A stretch of 64,000 bases of DNA, from contig NC_046683.1 of NCBI RefSeq assembly GCF_009870125.1, forward strand, positions 25,882,129 through 25,946,128, in the 5' to 3' direction. The DNA is from Drosophila pseudoobscura (lineage: Eukaryota > Arthropoda > Insecta > Diptera > Drosophilidae). Shown here piece by piece: positions 63,508 to 64,000 of the stretch (position 1 is the stretch's first letter; each line of letters opens with the position of its first letter). The notes beneath the pieces are model-generated. The model saw nothing but the letters and a program-made list of their open reading frames with translations. It was not told the origin of the DNA and ran no database searches. The translations under genes and the position numbers were made by a program.

Positions 63508-64000
63508 ACGAGGGGGAACGTTGTGAGTTGCTGCGTACACCGCAACTCTACATTTATACCCGATACTAAGTTAGTATGGCTCTCCTCCGGTAGACGCCGC
63601 TAATATTAAACGACACGACAAAACGACACGAGAGAGACAGAAAATCAGTCTGAGCGTGACGTCGGGCGCTGCGTAGCCAGTGCAAATTGATTTGTTCCCT
63701 TTGGCTATAAAAATGATCTGATCTCATCCAAATTCAGCAACCTGATAGATATGATCATTATCTATGATTCTGCGTTTTTAGTTTTCTGGTATCTTCAAAA
63801 TTGTGGATGCCACAGATTTTCGTCTTTTGGGGGGGCGGAAGGGGGTAAGGCGAAATTTTGAGATATACGTTTTATAGTGAGATCTAACAGGAGTGCGGAT
63901 ACCAAATTTGGTTACTCTAGCGTTAATAGTCTCTGAGATTTGTGAATATCCCCAGATTTTCGTCCTTTGCGGGGGCGGAAGGGGGTGTGGCGAAATTTTG
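63508..64000 (-). mobile_element. DINE-1/Helitron-type element, copy 9, cut by the window end
   Basis: Starts ACGAGGGGGAACGTTGTGAG and follows copies 1 and 6 to the end of the window. The GGAC tract and the other terminus lie outside. Confidence 0.85.

Overview
The window is insect DNA, almost certainly Drosophila: one complete host gene encodes a Drosophila-type eIF5, and most of the rest is a mosaic of Drosophila-like transposable elements. It has broken retrotransposons nested inside one another, repeated DINE-1/Helitron-type insertions and very low host-gene density. This looks like pericentric heterochromatin or a similarly repeat-choked euchromatin border. The sequence alone does not name the species.

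Layout. 1-10.0 kb: two copies of a LINE plus BEL/Pao block (1-2065 and 5721-7975), separated by a 412/mdg1-like integrase relic; the second Pao copy keeps its gag, primer-binding site and 5' LTR. 10.1-11.0 kb: helicase of an autonomous Helitron (relic). 11.2-19.0 kb: pieces of a jockey/CR1-type LINE interrupted by a second BEL/Pao element (12.9-17.2 kb). 19.1-20.9 kb: a RAG1/Transib-like transposase relic split by a DINE. 20.9-24.1 kb: no gene recognised. 24.1-26.6 kb: a decayed copia-type element. 25,993-39,849: a direct tandem duplication of a 6.93 kb unit made of copia RNase H, an unidentified minus-strand ORF, an internally deleted gypsy-type element with a tRNA-Lys-like primer site, a BEL LTR, and DINEs. 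39.9-41.4 kb: BEL integrase with an intact 414-codon frame. 42.1-44.6 kb: gypsy integrase and RNase H relics around another DINE. 44.6-50.0 kb: a LOA-type LINE with a structurally complete hAT transposon (45,263-47,939) inserted in its ORF1. 50.3-51.1 kb: a TIR-bearing MITE. 53.1-55.7 kb: eIF5 (minus strand, three coding exons). 56.8-58.35 kb: two candidate exons of an unidentified host gene on the plus strand, split by a DINE. 59.2-59.8 kb: another MITE. 59.9-63.4 kb: LINE fragments flanking a second RAG1/Transib-like relic. The window ends inside a DINE.

How it fits together. Only eIF5 looks like an active cellular gene; it and the candidate plus-strand gene are divergent neighbours. The other coding traces belong to mobile elements, most with stops or frameshifts. 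Exceptions with long open frames are the hAT transposase (one stop in its BED finger), the BEL integrase segment and the LOA endonuclease frame. Nesting gives a relative history: Pao inserted after the LINE at 11-19 kb; hAT after the LOA LINE; DINEs after the gypsy and BEL LTRs, and the 6.93 kb tandem duplication after those DINEs. All family calls rest on motif recognition by eye, without database searches.
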